Positions 1 to 8,864 of a stretch of 64,000 nucleotides of DNA are shown here, piece by piece. Positions within the stretch are counted from its first letter, which is position 1; each line of letters opens with the position of its first letter. The stretch is from a bacterium (lineage in GTDB: Bacteria; Auribacterota; UBA6266), in NCBI GenBank assembly GCA_023228325.1, contig JALOBK010000001.1, forward strand, positions 62,001 through 126,000, in the 5' to 3' direction. Under the pieces are notes generated by a model, which saw only the letters and a program-made list of their open reading frames with translations, searched no databases and was not told the DNA's origin. The position numbers and the translations under genes are program-made.

Positions 1-198
1 TTTTCTGCTGCGGTCAAAGATAAACCCGCGGCACGGCTCTATCTTTGAATTGTTTTTCTGCTGGACTTCGGCTTTCTGAAAATATTTTTCATGTTCCTGG
101 ATCTGGAGATAGAAAAGCCTTCCCAAAAGGAAAATCAAAGCCCCCACCATAAGAACAGAAAAAGTGAGCGACTTGTAAATATGTGATTTCTTTAACAC
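1..198 (-). CDS. ftsI: FtsI/PBP2-type division transpeptidase, N-terminal fragment
   Basis: The gene runs off the left edge and only about 66 N-terminal residues are visible. They show a short basic start, one membrane segment (residues ~10-30) and the Pro-Cys-Arg-Gly-Phe-Ile-Phe-Asp-Arg block that resembles the G-x-I-x-D-R motif opening the pedestal domain of class B penicillin-binding proteins. I start it at a GTG at position 198 with GAGGG eight bases upstream. It lies just downstream of ftsL in the mraZ-rsmH-ftsL-ftsI order of the division/cell-wall cluster, which supports FtsI (septal peptidoglycan transpeptidase) over an elongation PBP. The catalytic SxxK, SxN and KTG motifs lie outside the window. 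Confidence 0.82.
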   Translation of the reverse strand, partial: MLKKSHIYKSLTFSVLMVGALIFLLGRLFYLQIQEHEKYFQKAEVQQKNNSKIEPCRGFIFDRSRK

Positions 199-241
199 TC
201 CCCCGACCCTCAATTGTAATTATTAAAATGAGAAAGAAACC

Positions 242-553
242 TTATCTTAACTTGACTATCTGATTTTCTCTTACGGCAACCATCTGCAAATCATATTCTT
301 TAATTGATTTATGGATATTATACGGAGCCTTTAACTGTGTGATTTCAAACTCCAGTCGTTTATTTTCCTTAACAATTTTTTTCAGCCGGACTTCCAGTTC
401 CCGGATATTTTCTCCGGTCTGCACACACTGTATATTTTGCCAAACGAAGAAAAAACCGTATGCGGCAAGAATAGAAACGAATGAAATCATCTTCAGCATC
501 ATAGAATTCTGTGTAGTGTTAAGACGCAATTTTCTATTCCTGTTACGCGGCAT
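242..553 (-). CDS. ftsL: FtsL-like cell division protein
   Basis: This 103-residue protein has a basic N-terminus, one membrane helix (residues ~20-40) and then a short coiled coil rich in Leu, Lys and Glu. That is the bitopic architecture of FtsL, which bridges FtsQ/FtsB to FtsW/FtsI at the septum. Primary sequence is poorly conserved in this family, so the call rests on topology, length and position between rsmH and ftsI. Its start overlaps the end of rsmH by 11 bases, indicating translational coupling. Confidence 0.78.
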   Translation of the reverse strand: MPRNRNRKLRLNTTQNSMMLKMISFVSILAAYGFFFVWQNIQCVQTGENIRELEVRLKKIVKENKRLEFEITQLKAPYNIHKSIKEYDLQMVAVRENQIVKLR

Positions 554-1523
554 TTTTACCTCCTGTTTTATTTATTTTTTCGACGATTCTCAATTTTGCG
601 CTTCTTGACCTTGGATTATTTTTTATCTCTTTCTCCCCGGGTCTTATCAATTTAAAGGCGCGGGCTTCCTCTTCTTTATTACACGTGCATATCGGCTGTC
701 CGGGAGGACATATGCATTTTTTAGATAAATAAGAAAAATATCGTTTTACTATCCTGTCTTCAAGGGAATGAAAACTTATTACAGCGATTCTTCCTCCTGT
801 CTCCAGGTAATGGAAAGCCTGCGCAAGACCTGTTTTCAGATTTTCCAGCTCATTATTTACATATATTCTCAAAGCCTGGAAGATTTTTGTAGCGGGATGG
901 ATCTTCTTTCTTTTGGGTCCCTTGATGCGCTCAATCAATAAAACAAGGTCATTTGTGGTTCTTAAGGGGGATTTTTTCCTGCAGGTTATCACGGCTCTGG
1001 CTATCGCGAGAGACCTCGGTTCTTCCCCGTATGCGGAAAAAACCCTGAGCAATTCTTTTTCATCGGCGCCGTTCAGAAAATCCGCCGCCGTTTCCCCCCG
1101 GCTCTTATCGAAGCGCATATCCAATTCCGAATCGAACCTGAAACTGAAACCCCGGGAGGCGCTGTCAAGCTGAAGAGAAGACATTCCCAAATCAAATACA
1201 AATCCGTTTACCCGGCTTATTTTTAGTGAACTCAAAATGTCCCCCAGTGTTTCAAAACCGGCTTTAACTATGCTGAATCTTTCACGATAAGCATTCATAA
1301 CTGCTCTTGCTGATTCAACAGCATCGGCGTCTTTATCAAGCGCAATCACCCTGTTTTCCCTGTTTGATTCAAGTATTGCTCTTGAATGACCGCCCGATCC
1401 GAAGGTACAATCAACAAAAATACCTTTCTGCCCGCAACTCAAAGAACTTATAACTTCCCTGCATAGAACAGGAATATGGCCTGAACCTCCGCAACAATTA
1501 GCATCCTCTCCGTAAATTGTCAT
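543..1523 (-). CDS. rsmH: 16S rRNA m4C1402 methyltransferase RsmH (MraW)
   Basis: The protein N4-methylates C1402 of 16S rRNA using S-adenosylmethionine. At 326 residues it has the usual length. Visible motifs are HIPVLCREV near residue 17, the SAM-binding DCTFGSGGHS at ~38-47, FDLGMSSLQLD at ~111-121 and the C-terminal SFHSLEDRIVK (~250-260). It ends in a basic Arg/Ser/Lys-rich tail. It follows mraZ by 18 bases and overlaps ftsL, the canonical order of the division/cell-wall cluster. One Cys-rich loop (CICPPGQPICTC, ~270-281) is typical of the family. Confidence 0.96.
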   Translation of the reverse strand: MTIYGEDANCCGGSGHIPVLCREVISSLSCGQKGIFVDCTFGSGGHSRAILESNRENRVIALDKDADAVESARAVMNAYRERFSIVKAGFETLGDILSSLKISRVNGFVFDLGMSSLQLDSASRGFSFRFDSELDMRFDKSRGETAADFLNGADEKELLRVFSAYGEEPRSLAIARAVITCRKKSPLRTTNDLVLLIERIKGPKRKKIHPATKIFQALRIYVNNELENLKTGLAQAFHYLETGGRIAVISFHSLEDRIVKRYFSYLSKKCICPPGQPICTCNKEEEARAFKLIRPGEKEIKNNPRSRSAKLRIVEKINKTGGKNAA

Positions 1524-1541
1524 AAGCCGCGATCATAACCT

Positions 1542-1991
1542 TTATTCTTCTTGTCCGAAATTATCTGCTATTTTTTCCAAAAGTTCTTCTATCTTTATAT
1601 CTTTCTGCCTGTTTAACCACATATCCTTATCCCATATTTCAAAGTGATTCCCCGTGCCTATTACCGCTACGTCTTTTTTTACGGAAGCGCTATCAAGAAG
1701 TTTCTGTGAAATATTTATCCTCCCCTGACTGTCGCAATCGGCGAAGGACACCGTAGCTCCGAGCGCCCTGTTAATATCCCTGGAGGAAGCTTTTGCCCAT
1801 GAGGATTTCTGGAGAGGTTTTTTTACGTCTTTTTCAAATCCCTGTTCGGTAAAAACGGCAATACAGCCGTCCGGCCATTTTAATATTACAAATCTCTCAA
1901 TATATTTATTTTCAAGAATATTCCTGAATTTAGAAGGAATGATAATTCTTCCCTTTTCATCAACCGTATGAAAATATTCGCCCCAAAACAT
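1542..1991 (-). CDS. mraZ: Transcriptional regulator MraZ
   Basis: This 149-residue protein has two tandem SpoVT/AbrB-like domains, each with the family's D-x-K-GR-x-x-(I/V)-P type motif: DEKGRIIIPSKFR at residues ~11-23 and a degenerate CDSQGRINISQKL at ~85-97. MraZ forms a ring that binds TGGG-type direct repeats and controls its own division operon. Three matching boxes lie immediately upstream of this start (1997-2021), supporting autoregulation. It is the first gene of the mraZ-rsmH-ftsL-ftsI cluster. Confidence 0.95.
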   Translation of the reverse strand: MFWGEYFHTVDEKGRIIIPSKFRNILENKYIERFVILKWPDGCIAVFTEQGFEKDVKKPLQKSSWAKASSRDINRALGATVSFADCDSQGRINISQKLLDSASVKKDVAVIGTGNHFEIWDKDMWLNRQKDIKIEELLEKIADNFGQEE

Positions 1992-1996
1992 ATTAG

Positions 1997-2021
1997 CCCC
2001 ACTTTACTCCACTTTGCTCCA
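1997..2021 (-). promoter_or_regulatory. MraZ-box array (three 10-bp spaced repeats)
   Basis: On the minus strand the sequence reads TGGAG-N5-TGGAG-N5-TGGGG, ending five bases before the mraZ ATG. In other bacteria MraZ binds direct repeats of TGGG(A/G/N) separated by five bases, so this matches in number, spacing and position. Two of the three boxes carry A instead of G at the fourth position. The array lies downstream of the predicted transcription start, so binding would block initiation or clearance. Confidence 0.75.
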
Positions 2022-2031
2022 CCATGGTATA

Positions 2032-2060
2032 AATTTACTACTGCATAGGCCATATGTCAA
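2032..2060 (-). promoter_or_regulatory. Sigma-70 promoter of the mraZ operon
   Basis: On the minus strand there is a perfect -35 TTGACA (2055-2060), a 17-base spacer and a -10 TAAATT (2032-2037). Transcription would begin near 2025, just before the MraZ boxes. No other candidate promoter of this quality lies between rnpB and mraZ. Confidence 0.7.
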
Positions 2061-2163
2061 GGGTTTTTTTAAAAAAAGGAAATATTTTTTACCGTCTTAG
2101 AATATAAACTGCGGGTTAAAAGTGGAGGGCTTTAAAAAAAAATAATGGAAAAAGATAAAAAAA

Positions 2164-2642
2164 TCCGACCGGTTCATAAGCTGAATTCTGTTACCCCCTC
2201 ATAACATCTGAAAAATGTGGAGTAATACGCATAAAAATGCGGGGGCGATAGTCATTCCTCTTGGCGTATAGTTACCTATACGCTCATGCGGCCAACCCGG
2301 CACAGGGCGAGCAACCCTAATATGCCCTATTCGGCCTTGCTCCGGATGGGGTTTACACTGCCTTTGATGTCGCCATCAAAGCGGTAAGCTCTTACCTCAC
2401 CTTTTCACCCTTACCCCTTACATTTTCCACGCATAAGAAATCCAGGGATTTCCGGCGTTGAAAATAACTGTAGGGAGCGGTATATTTTCTGTTGCACTTT
2501 CCGTGGGTTTTAACACCCCCTGGGCTTTACCCAGCATCCCGCTCTTCGGAGTTCAGACTTTCCTCTCTCAGGATAAAAGAAAACATAAAATTTAACATGC
2601 GCTGGACCTTTTATCACAGAGAGCGACTATCCGACCGGTCGG
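2164..2642 (-). ncRNA. rnpB: RNase P RNA, bacterial type A-like
   Basis: This is the catalytic RNA of ribonuclease P, which matures tRNA 5' ends. The minus strand contains the conserved GAGGAAAGTCTGAACTCC block (P4 5' strand and J3/4 region), a GGTAA...GAAAAGGTGAGGTAAGAGC core and the 3' partner ACAGAATTCAGCTTATGAAC that closes P4. The P1 helix pairs the CCGACCGGTCGG-like ends and is followed at once by a run of seven T, which should act as the terminator. The molecule is about 479 nt, longer than the ~380 nt of E. coli, so some peripheral helices are extended. A TATAAT lies upstream at 2684-2689. End coordinates are approximate to a few bases. Confidence 0.93.
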
Positions 2643-2697
2643 AAAATTAGAACACTACGATTAACAAAGAACTTTGTATGCAAATTATACCATAAAA

Positions 2698-3402
2698 TCA
2701 GGATTCCCAGTAAAGAATCCTCTGACAGCTTTCACATGTAACTATTTTCATTTCAGATCTGAGCTTCATTATAACCTGGGGCGTTAATGCCATAAAACAT
2801 CCTCCGCAGGACCCCTTCCTGGAAGGGACGACAACCGCATCTTTCTTATTATTAAGCAGCCGGTAATATCTTGAAAGAATTTCCGGACTCAGATTTTTCT
2901 CAATTTCAGATTTAAGATCCTTCAAATCACGTATTTCTTTTTCTATATCCCCGCTTTCTTTTCTTGCTTTTTCCTCGGCTTTTTCCAATTCATCCGTCCT
3001 CAGCGCCGCTTGCTCTTTTAAATCCTTTATCTGAGAACTGATTTCATCGCATTTTTCCATATTTTCAAGCATTGTATCTTCAATAAGGCTTATCCTTGCC
3101 TTAAGGTTAAGTATCTCGTCCTGTATAGCTTTGTAGGTTTTGTTATCTTTGACACTGCCGGCCTGTGAATCCAATTTCGCGATTTGTTCGTTATTTGACT
3201 CCACCTGGATTTCACTGTCTTTTCTTTCTACCTGAAGCTTCTTTAAAATATCATTTTTCGCTTTCAGTTCATTTTCCGCTTCCCTCAGTATATTTCTGGC
3301 TTTATTAACTATTTCAGGGTTCTCCTTCAACCTGGATTCCAAAGACATTATTTTTAAATCCTTTTCCTGGACTTTCAAAAGAATTTCAATTTCATTTAAC
3401 AT
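2698..3402 (-). CDS. Coiled-coil zinc-ribbon protein (COG1579 type)
   Basis: This 234-residue protein is a long Lys/Glu-rich antiparallel coiled coil (residues ~5-175) followed by a C4 zinc ribbon: CGGC at ~199-202 and CESC at ~223-226. This is the layout of the widespread COG1579 family (related to CT398 and HP0958), whose members act as nucleic-acid-associated or chaperone-like scaffolds. HP0958 influences flagellar and sigma-54 regulation, but that role should not be carried over here. The gene lies directly upstream of rnpB and may be transcribed with it. Family confident, function open. Confidence 0.85.
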   Translation of the reverse strand: MLNEIEILLKVQEKDLKIMSLESRLKENPEIVNKARNILREAENELKAKNDILKKLQVERKDSEIQVESNNEQIAKLDSQAGSVKDNKTYKAIQDEILNLKARISLIEDTMLENMEKCDEISSQIKDLKEQAALRTDELEKAEEKARKESGDIEKEIRDLKDLKSEIEKNLSPEILSRYYRLLNNKKDAVVVPSRKGSCGGCFMALTPQVIMKLRSEMKIVTCESCQRILYWES

Positions 3403-3498
3403 TTGCGGTTCTCCTTTTCAAAAATAACAAAGTCTAATGCTAAGAGAAATCATATGGGGTGTCAAGTAAAGATATGCGCGGGAAATTTCAGGGACCCG

Positions 3499-3549
3499 TC
3501 CGCCGCCATAGCTTTTTAAATGGAGCACCCGATTCCAGGCGACGGCGGA
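3499..3549. repeat. Palindromic element abutting the tRNA 3' end
   Basis: TCCGCCG (3499-3505) and CGGCGGA (3543-3549) form a perfect 7-bp inverted repeat enclosing 37 bases. On the minus strand the right arm begins at the base immediately after the encoded CCA of the adjoining tRNA. The arms resemble the CCGCC/GGCGG palindromes near the tRNAs at 21.6-21.9 kb and 31.5 kb. No T-run follows, so it does not look like an ordinary intrinsic terminator. Confidence 0.5.
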
Positions 3550-3626
<77 letters not shown>

Positions 3627-3643
3627 CCGCAAACAGAGATGAA

Positions 3644-3671
3644 ATTCTATCAAATAAGAGACATGTGTCAA
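3644..3671 (-). promoter_or_regulatory. Sigma-70 promoter of the CAU tRNA
   Basis: On the minus strand, TTGACA (3666-3671) and TAGAAT (3644-3649) are separated by 16 bases, with the tRNA beginning about 18 bases downstream. This near-consensus pair fits a strong stable-RNA promoter. Confidence 0.65.
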
Positions 3672-3688
3672 TAATAAATAAATCCTGC

Positions 3689-5320
3689 TTATTCGTTTTC
3701 CTCCGCCTCGAGGAAACCATGGAGTTTTTTGGCTCTTATGGGGTGCCTCATCTTTCTTATGGCTTTAGCTTCGATCTGGCGCACCCTTTCCCTTGTAACT
3801 CCGAATATTTTCCCGACTTCCTCCAGTGTCTTTGGAGAAGAATCCCCTATCCCGAACCTTAACATCAACACTCTTTCCTCTCTCTTTGTAAGTGTTTTAA
3901 GGACATCTTCTATCTGTTCCCTCAAGAGCGTATAGCCGGTCGCGTCGGAAGGTGATTCCGCGCCTTTATCCTCGATAAAGTCCCCGAAGTGAGAATCTTC
4001 GCTATCCCCGATCGGCGTCTGGAGAGAAATAGGATGCTGGGATATTTTCAGGATGCCGCGGACTTTTTCAACACCTACTTTCATTTCGCGGGCTAATTCT
4101 TCCACGGTAGGTTCACGCCCATGCTCCTGCACCAGTTTTTTTGAAGATCTGACAAGCTTATTGATGGTTTCAATCATATGCACGGGTATTCTTATAGTTC
4201 TTGCCTGATCGGCTATTGACCTCGTGATCGCCTGCCGGATCCACCATGTAGCATATGTCGAAAACTTATAACCCCTCTTATATTCAAACTTATCAACGGC
4301 TTTCATCAGCCCCATATTACCTTCCTGTATTAAATCAAGAAAGGAAAGTCCGCGATTTGTATATTTTTTCGCTATGCTGATAACAAGCCGCAGGTTGGCC
4401 TCGACCATCTCACTTTTGGCATCATGAACCTTTCTCAGCCATTTGCTTATTTCATCAGATAAATTTATAAAGTGGTCTATGGATATGCCTACCGCTCCCT
4501 GAAGTCTTCTTAACTTCTTCCTTTCATTGGAAGCGCGTTTTTTATTTTCCTTGTTTTTCCGTTCATGTTCGAGCTGTTTTATTATTCTTCTGACAGACCT
4601 TATTTTATCGCATGTAGCTTCTATTCTTTCCCCTATTTCTTCAATTGTGCTCTGCTTAAAATAAAATTTTTGCAGGATATCCAGCAATTTTGCCTTTTCT
4701 TTTGATATCTTTTTATTTGTTTTTTCCTTTTCCTTCCTGGAGATTTTCTTTTTCATTCTGGATTCCATATCCAGGATATTCTTCTCGCACTTTTCGGCAT
4801 TCTTGCAGGTTCTGTCGATTTTGCTTAAATACGCTTCCCTTTTAGCTACCTTTTTTTCTACCACTACCCTGTCAAATCTGTCCTTGCCCGCCTGTAGCCT
4901 TTTGGCATACAGGACAAATTCCCTGCATACATTGGGAAACAGGAATATCATAGACCTGATATTTTCTTCCGCATGTTCAATCCTTTTGGATATTTCTATT
5001 TCCTGCTCTCTTGTTAAGAGAGGCACCTGGCCCATTTGCTTCAGATACATTCTTACGGGGTCATCAAGTATTTCAAGCCGTGAAAGCTTTCTTTCTTTTT
5101 CCTGTTCTTCTTCCCATGAAGGTTCTTTGCTGTAAGCTTCGGGTGAATCCACTATTTCAATATCCATACCCCTCAATAGGATCAATATTGAATCTATCTC
5201 ATCCGAAGATATTGTGTCATCCGGCAAAGAATTATTAATATCATCATAAGTAAGAAAACCCTTCTCGTTGCTGATTTTAATCAATTCCCTGATTTTCTGG
5301 TTTCTTTCCTCTCTGTTCAT
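3689..5320 (-). CDS. rpoD: Primary sigma factor RpoD (sigma-70)
   Basis: This 543-residue protein contains all regions of a group 1 sigma factor. A region 1.1-like N-terminus (~1-60) is followed by region 1.2 (DPVRMYLKQMGQVPLLTREQE, from ~87). Regions 2.1-2.4 include NLRLVISIAKKY, LIQEGNMGLMKAV and YATWWIRQAI. Region 3 and region 4.2 follow, the latter with a TLEEVGKIFGVTRERVRQIE helix-turn-helix. Between 1.2 and 2 lies a Lys/Glu-rich non-conserved insert of roughly 120 residues, as in many Gram-negative RpoD proteins. The gene starts three bases after dnaG in the familiar dnaG-rpoD macromolecular-synthesis operon. Confidence 0.97.
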   Translation of the reverse strand: MNREERNQKIRELIKISNEKGFLTYDDINNSLPDDTISSDEIDSILILLRGMDIEIVDSPEAYSKEPSWEEEQEKERKLSRLEILDDPVRMYLKQMGQVPLLTREQEIEISKRIEHAEENIRSMIFLFPNVCREFVLYAKRLQAGKDRFDRVVVEKKVAKREAYLSKIDRTCKNAEKCEKNILDMESRMKKKISRKEKEKTNKKISKEKAKLLDILQKFYFKQSTIEEIGERIEATCDKIRSVRRIIKQLEHERKNKENKKRASNERKKLRRLQGAVGISIDHFINLSDEISKWLRKVHDAKSEMVEANLRLVISIAKKYTNRGLSFLDLIQEGNMGLMKAVDKFEYKRGYKFSTYATWWIRQAITRSIADQARTIRIPVHMIETINKLVRSSKKLVQEHGREPTVEELAREMKVGVEKVRGILKISQHPISLQTPIGDSEDSHFGDFIEDKGAESPSDATGYTLLREQIEDVLKTLTKREERVLMLRFGIGDSSPKTLEEVGKIFGVTRERVRQIEAKAIRKMRHPIRAKKLHGFLEAEENE

Positions 5321-5323
5321 CCT

Positions 5324-7090
5324 TTACTCCGATTTCTGAATTAATAAATTCATACTCTTTTTAAGGTCCTGAATTAACTTTAGAAGATTCTGAATTTTAT
5401 CTGTTTCTCCTTTGTTTTCGGCTGTTTTTATCTGCTGCTGTATGTCAGAAATACGCTTTTTAATGTTCTCCGACCTGATCCTGCGCAAACAATCTCCTGC
5501 CGCCTTTAATTTATCCATTGAGTGGAATGACCCCTTCATAAGTATACCCGCCGCGGTTTTAACCAATTTCTCTCTATTGTCTCCTTTTATCTGAGAACTC
5601 GCTAACTTTCTGCCGTTTCGGTAATCTGAGATTATCTGTTCCGCCAATTCAATATGGTTCCGGCTGCTGAATAATTCGTTTAGATTATTTTCCGCCAGTA
5701 TTTTCGCGCATTCCATATCTTCAAGCGCGGTATAAAGCAGCATCTCTTCGGCGGAAACCATATCGGTTTCTTCAAAAGCACCGCCTTCTTCGTAATATTC
5801 ATCCGGAAATTTTTGCATCTCCTCCCTGAATAAATGTTCATCTACCATAAGTTTTTCGGAGAACTTTTTGATATAGATATCTTTACGTATGGCAGAAGGG
5901 ACTTTCTTTATAGCCTCTATAATGGATTTCGCGACTTTTACCCTGGGCGCATCCTTGGATATATCATTCTCCCCGGTTAAAAGTTCATAATTAAAATCCA
6001 ATATGTCGACTGCGCCGTTTAGCCTTTTGCGAAATTCCTCTTCCCCGTTTTTTCTGATAAAGCTGTCAGGGTCTTCTCCCGCGGGCAAAATCATAACTTT
6101 TACATACATATCATTCGCCAGGAAAATCTCCAAAGCCCTCAGAGAGGCTTTCTGTCCCGCGGTATCAGAATCATACGCCATTACAATATTATCCGTATAA
6201 CGTTTTATTATTTTTATCTGGCTCTCGGTAAAAGCAGTGCCCAGGGATGCCACTACATTTTTTATCCCCCTTGAAAAAAGGGAAAAGAAATCAAAATAAC
6301 CCTCTACTATAACAGCGGTATCCTCTTTCGCAATATAATCCCTTGAATGAAAGAGTCCGAACAGGATATGGCTCTTGCTGAATATCGGCGACTCAGGCGA
6401 ATTCATATATTTAACGGAAGTATTATCCGTGATTCTCCCTCCGAAACCGGAAATTCTGCCGGTAATATTAATAATCGGAATCATAATCCTTTTGCGGAAC
6501 CTGTCATAATACCCCTTCTGAGAATCTCTCTTCACTATCAGACCGAGCGTACCCATATCTTCCCCGGACAGAGACCTTGTTCTTGCCCACCTCTGCAGGG
6601 CATCCCATGAATCGGGGGCATAACCGATTTTAAAAAGTTTGATTTGATCATCATCCACACCCCTTTTATATAAATAATCCCTGAGGGAACCGGATGTCGG
6701 CTCTGTTAATATCTGATGATAAAATCTGCTTACCTCTTCATTTAATTTATATAATCTTTCTTTTTCCCCTTCGACTCCCTTATCGGAGTCAAGAACAACA
6801 GGGATATGGGCTCTCTCGGCGAGCCTTTTAAGCGCCGAAAAAAAATCAACGCTTTCATATTTCATAACAAAAGAAAAAACGTCTCCTGATGTTTTACAGC
6901 CGAAGCAATGGAATAATTGTTTTTCCCTGTTCACAAAGAAAGACGGTGTTTTTTCGCTGTGAAAAGGACAACAGGCCTTATAATTTTTCCCTGCCTTTTT
7001 CAGCGGAATATATTCATTGATTACCTCGACTATATCATTCGCTTCGGCAACCTGTTCCTTTAAGCTATCATTTAATATACGCGAAGACAT
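5324..7090 (-). CDS. dnaG: DNA primase DnaG
   Basis: This enzyme synthesises RNA primers for replication. The 588 residues hold a CHC2 zinc finger (C-P-F-H ... C-F-G-C, residues ~42-67), the RNA-polymerase domain with EGYFDFFSLF (toprim acidic motif, ~265) and AYDSDTAGQKA (~310), and a helical C-terminal region expected to bind DnaB helicase. Length is normal. It is followed immediately by rpoD and preceded by the NIF3-family gene, probably in one operon from the promoter at 8740-8768. Confidence 0.96.
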   Translation of the reverse strand: MSSRILNDSLKEQVAEANDIVEVINEYIPLKKAGKNYKACCPFHSEKTPSFFVNREKQLFHCFGCKTSGDVFSFVMKYESVDFFSALKRLAERAHIPVVLDSDKGVEGEKERLYKLNEEVSRFYHQILTEPTSGSLRDYLYKRGVDDDQIKLFKIGYAPDSWDALQRWARTRSLSGEDMGTLGLIVKRDSQKGYYDRFRKRIMIPIINITGRISGFGGRITDNTSVKYMNSPESPIFSKSHILFGLFHSRDYIAKEDTAVIVEGYFDFFSLFSRGIKNVVASLGTAFTESQIKIIKRYTDNIVMAYDSDTAGQKASLRALEIFLANDMYVKVMILPAGEDPDSFIRKNGEEEFRKRLNGAVDILDFNYELLTGENDISKDAPRVKVAKSIIEAIKKVPSAIRKDIYIKKFSEKLMVDEHLFREEMQKFPDEYYEEGGAFEETDMVSAEEMLLYTALEDMECAKILAENNLNELFSSRNHIELAEQIISDYRNGRKLASSQIKGDNREKLVKTAAGILMKGSFHSMDKLKAAGDCLRRIRSENIKKRISDIQQQIKTAENKGETDKIQNLLKLIQDLKKSMNLLIQKSE

Positions 7091-7153
7091 AGTCCACCTA
7101 TTATACCTGTCAAGCCTTTACCAACCACCACAAACAGCTTTTAACGGCTGATA

Positions 7154-8119
7154 TTATTTTCTTTTCACTCTTACAAATCCGGAGCATTCGATAACATCGA
7201 ATCTGGCCTTTGCGGTCAATTTGTCCAGAAGCAGGTTTAAACCGATATTATCGCTTGAAATATGCCCGGCTACAACCATATTGACATGATGCTTTTCAGC
7301 TTCTTTTACATGCTCTTCGCTGAAATGCATGCCTATCAAAGTGCCTATTCCCGCATCAGCAAGTTTCTGTATTATCTCTTTTGAACCTTCCGTTCCCCCG
7401 GTCATATCAACAAATACCCTGCCGGCGCGTTTTTTGGGGTTTCCGACGAATATTTTCGGCCCCGCGCCGTTTTTCTGCGCCTCTTTATATTCGGGGATCT
7501 TATTCAGGGTATCCATCACACATTTAAGCGTTTGGGGTTTTTCCCTGTCGAATATTTTCTGAAGATAAGAAACCACATGGTTATCCGCCGCGGTATGAAT
7601 ACACATAAAAGGGATATTAAGCAGCCGCGCCGCGTCTACCGCTCTCATATGGTTAACAGGCTGAAGCCTTCTTTCAACTTCTTTAATCCTTTTTTCCATC
7701 AGGTTTTCAGAAACATTGATCGGGATCCCGGCAATACTGGTAATATCCGCCTGCATCCCCATAACATCATAAAGAAACGCAAGCGCTTTCCCTTCGGGAT
7801 GATGCGATATGACCAAATCGATTTTTCTGCCTTTTTCCGAAAGCCGGTCTGCCAGAACAAGCTCGGAAACTTCAATGTCGATGCCGATCATTACCCTCTT
7901 AACTTCTGCCGAAGGGTTTCCGTACAATATTCTTGTATCGGAGTAAGGATTCGAAAATTTTTCTGTATCAAAGTGTTTTTTCTCTTCCGCGGATAATTCT
8001 TCATACTCTGTTTTTTTCCTGTTCAACGCTCCGATAATTCCTTTTTGCCCCCTGGGATCTTCTTTTTTCCCTTCGGCAACGGCCATCTCAAAAATATCTT
8101 TAATTTTCATGTGTTTCAT
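7154..8119 (-). CDS. NIF3-family (DUF34) metal-binding protein
   Basis: This 321-residue protein has the NIF3/DUF34 hallmarks: an ISHHPEG motif (~104-110) and, near the C-terminus, a GHISSDN segment (~285), which supply ligands for a dinuclear metal site in this family. The family was once annotated as GTP cyclohydrolase type 2, but its physiological reaction is unsettled, with metal trafficking or metal-cofactor salvage suggested. The N-terminus is longer than in YbgI. The start overlaps the end of the CvpA-like gene by 20 bases; an alternative ATG four codons in would shorten this. It sits between cvpA and dnaG. Confidence 0.8.
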   Translation of the reverse strand: MKHMKIKDIFEMAVAEGKKEDPRGQKGIIGALNRKKTEYEELSAEEKKHFDTEKFSNPYSDTRILYGNPSAEVKRVMIGIDIEVSELVLADRLSEKGRKIDLVISHHPEGKALAFLYDVMGMQADITSIAGIPINVSENLMEKRIKEVERRLQPVNHMRAVDAARLLNIPFMCIHTAADNHVVSYLQKIFDREKPQTLKCVMDTLNKIPEYKEAQKNGAGPKIFVGNPKKRAGRVFVDMTGGTEGSKEIIQKLADAGIGTLIGMHFSEEHVKEAEKHHVNMVVAGHISSDNIGLNLLLDKLTAKARFDVIECSGFVRVKRK

Positions 8120-8702
8120 TCTCCTCTTCTGTCACAGAAACATCCACTGAATATTTATCTTTCAAATCATTTAAAAAAATATCGCCGGAAAAATTTTTAA
8201 ATCTGGGATAGACCATAGTACAGACATCATATACCTGAGGCAAAAGCTTATATATCGACCTGGCAAGTATGGAGTCTTTGCCTGTCCGGACTAAATCTTT
8301 CGGCAGGCCCGAAAATATATATACCATTCCGCATATAAAAAGAATCAGGCCGATTACAATAACCCTTCTGAGACCACCCAATAATGCCCCGCCTAAACGC
8401 TCAAAGAACGACATAAAACTCAATTCGACCGCATTATGCACTGTTTTCTGGATAATGATGCTCAGCGAAATCACGGCTGCGGCAATCGCCGAAAATGACA
8501 ACAATCCCGAAACGGGATAAGATACGGGTAAAACTTCTTCAACCTTCAGGGCGACTATTCTGTAAAAGTGAAATGATAACGCTGCTGCCGCAACAAAACC
8601 TATGATTGCGACTATCTCGCCCGAAAGACCTTTCCTCAGGCCTCTCGCGACCCCGTGAAAGATAACCGCCATAATTATAAAATCAACCCAATTAAAATTC
8701 AT
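8100..8702 (-). CDS. cvpA: CvpA-family membrane protein
   Basis: This 200-residue protein has four predicted membrane segments (~5-25, 30-50, 65-85 and 105-130) and the family's FIIMAVIFHGVARGLRKG opening, followed later by the conserved ERLGGALLGGLRR. CvpA proteins are needed for colicin V production in E. coli and contribute to envelope integrity elsewhere; their molecular action is unknown. It heads an operon with the NIF3 gene, dnaG and rpoD, downstream of a consensus promoter. Confidence 0.85.
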   Translation of the reverse strand: MNFNWVDFIIMAVIFHGVARGLRKGLSGEIVAIIGFVAAAALSFHFYRIVALKVEEVLPVSYPVSGLLSFSAIAAAVISLSIIIQKTVHNAVELSFMSFFERLGGALLGGLRRVIVIGLILFICGMVYIFSGLPKDLVRTGKDSILARSIYKLLPQVYDVCTMVYPRFKNFSGDIFLNDLKDKYSVDVSVTEEENETHEN

Positions 8703-8739
8703 ATATGTTTAGACAAACGTAAGTTACAGAAAAGTAGAA

Positions 8740-8768
8740 AGTTTATCACATAAAAACAGTGTTGTCAA
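8740..8768 (-). promoter_or_regulatory. Sigma-70 promoter upstream of cvpA
   Basis: On the minus strand there is a perfect TTGACA (8763-8768), a 17-base spacer and TAAACT (8740-8745). The start would fall near 8733, about 30 bases before the cvpA ATG. It probably drives cvpA, the NIF3 gene, dnaG and rpoD. Confidence 0.65.
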
Positions 8769-8864
8769 GTTTAAGACATGGAAGCAAAAAATGCCTTAAT
8801 CTGATTTTCTGCGAATCATATTGATTAACCCCTTGTATACAAAAGTGTTAATAATATAATGTCC

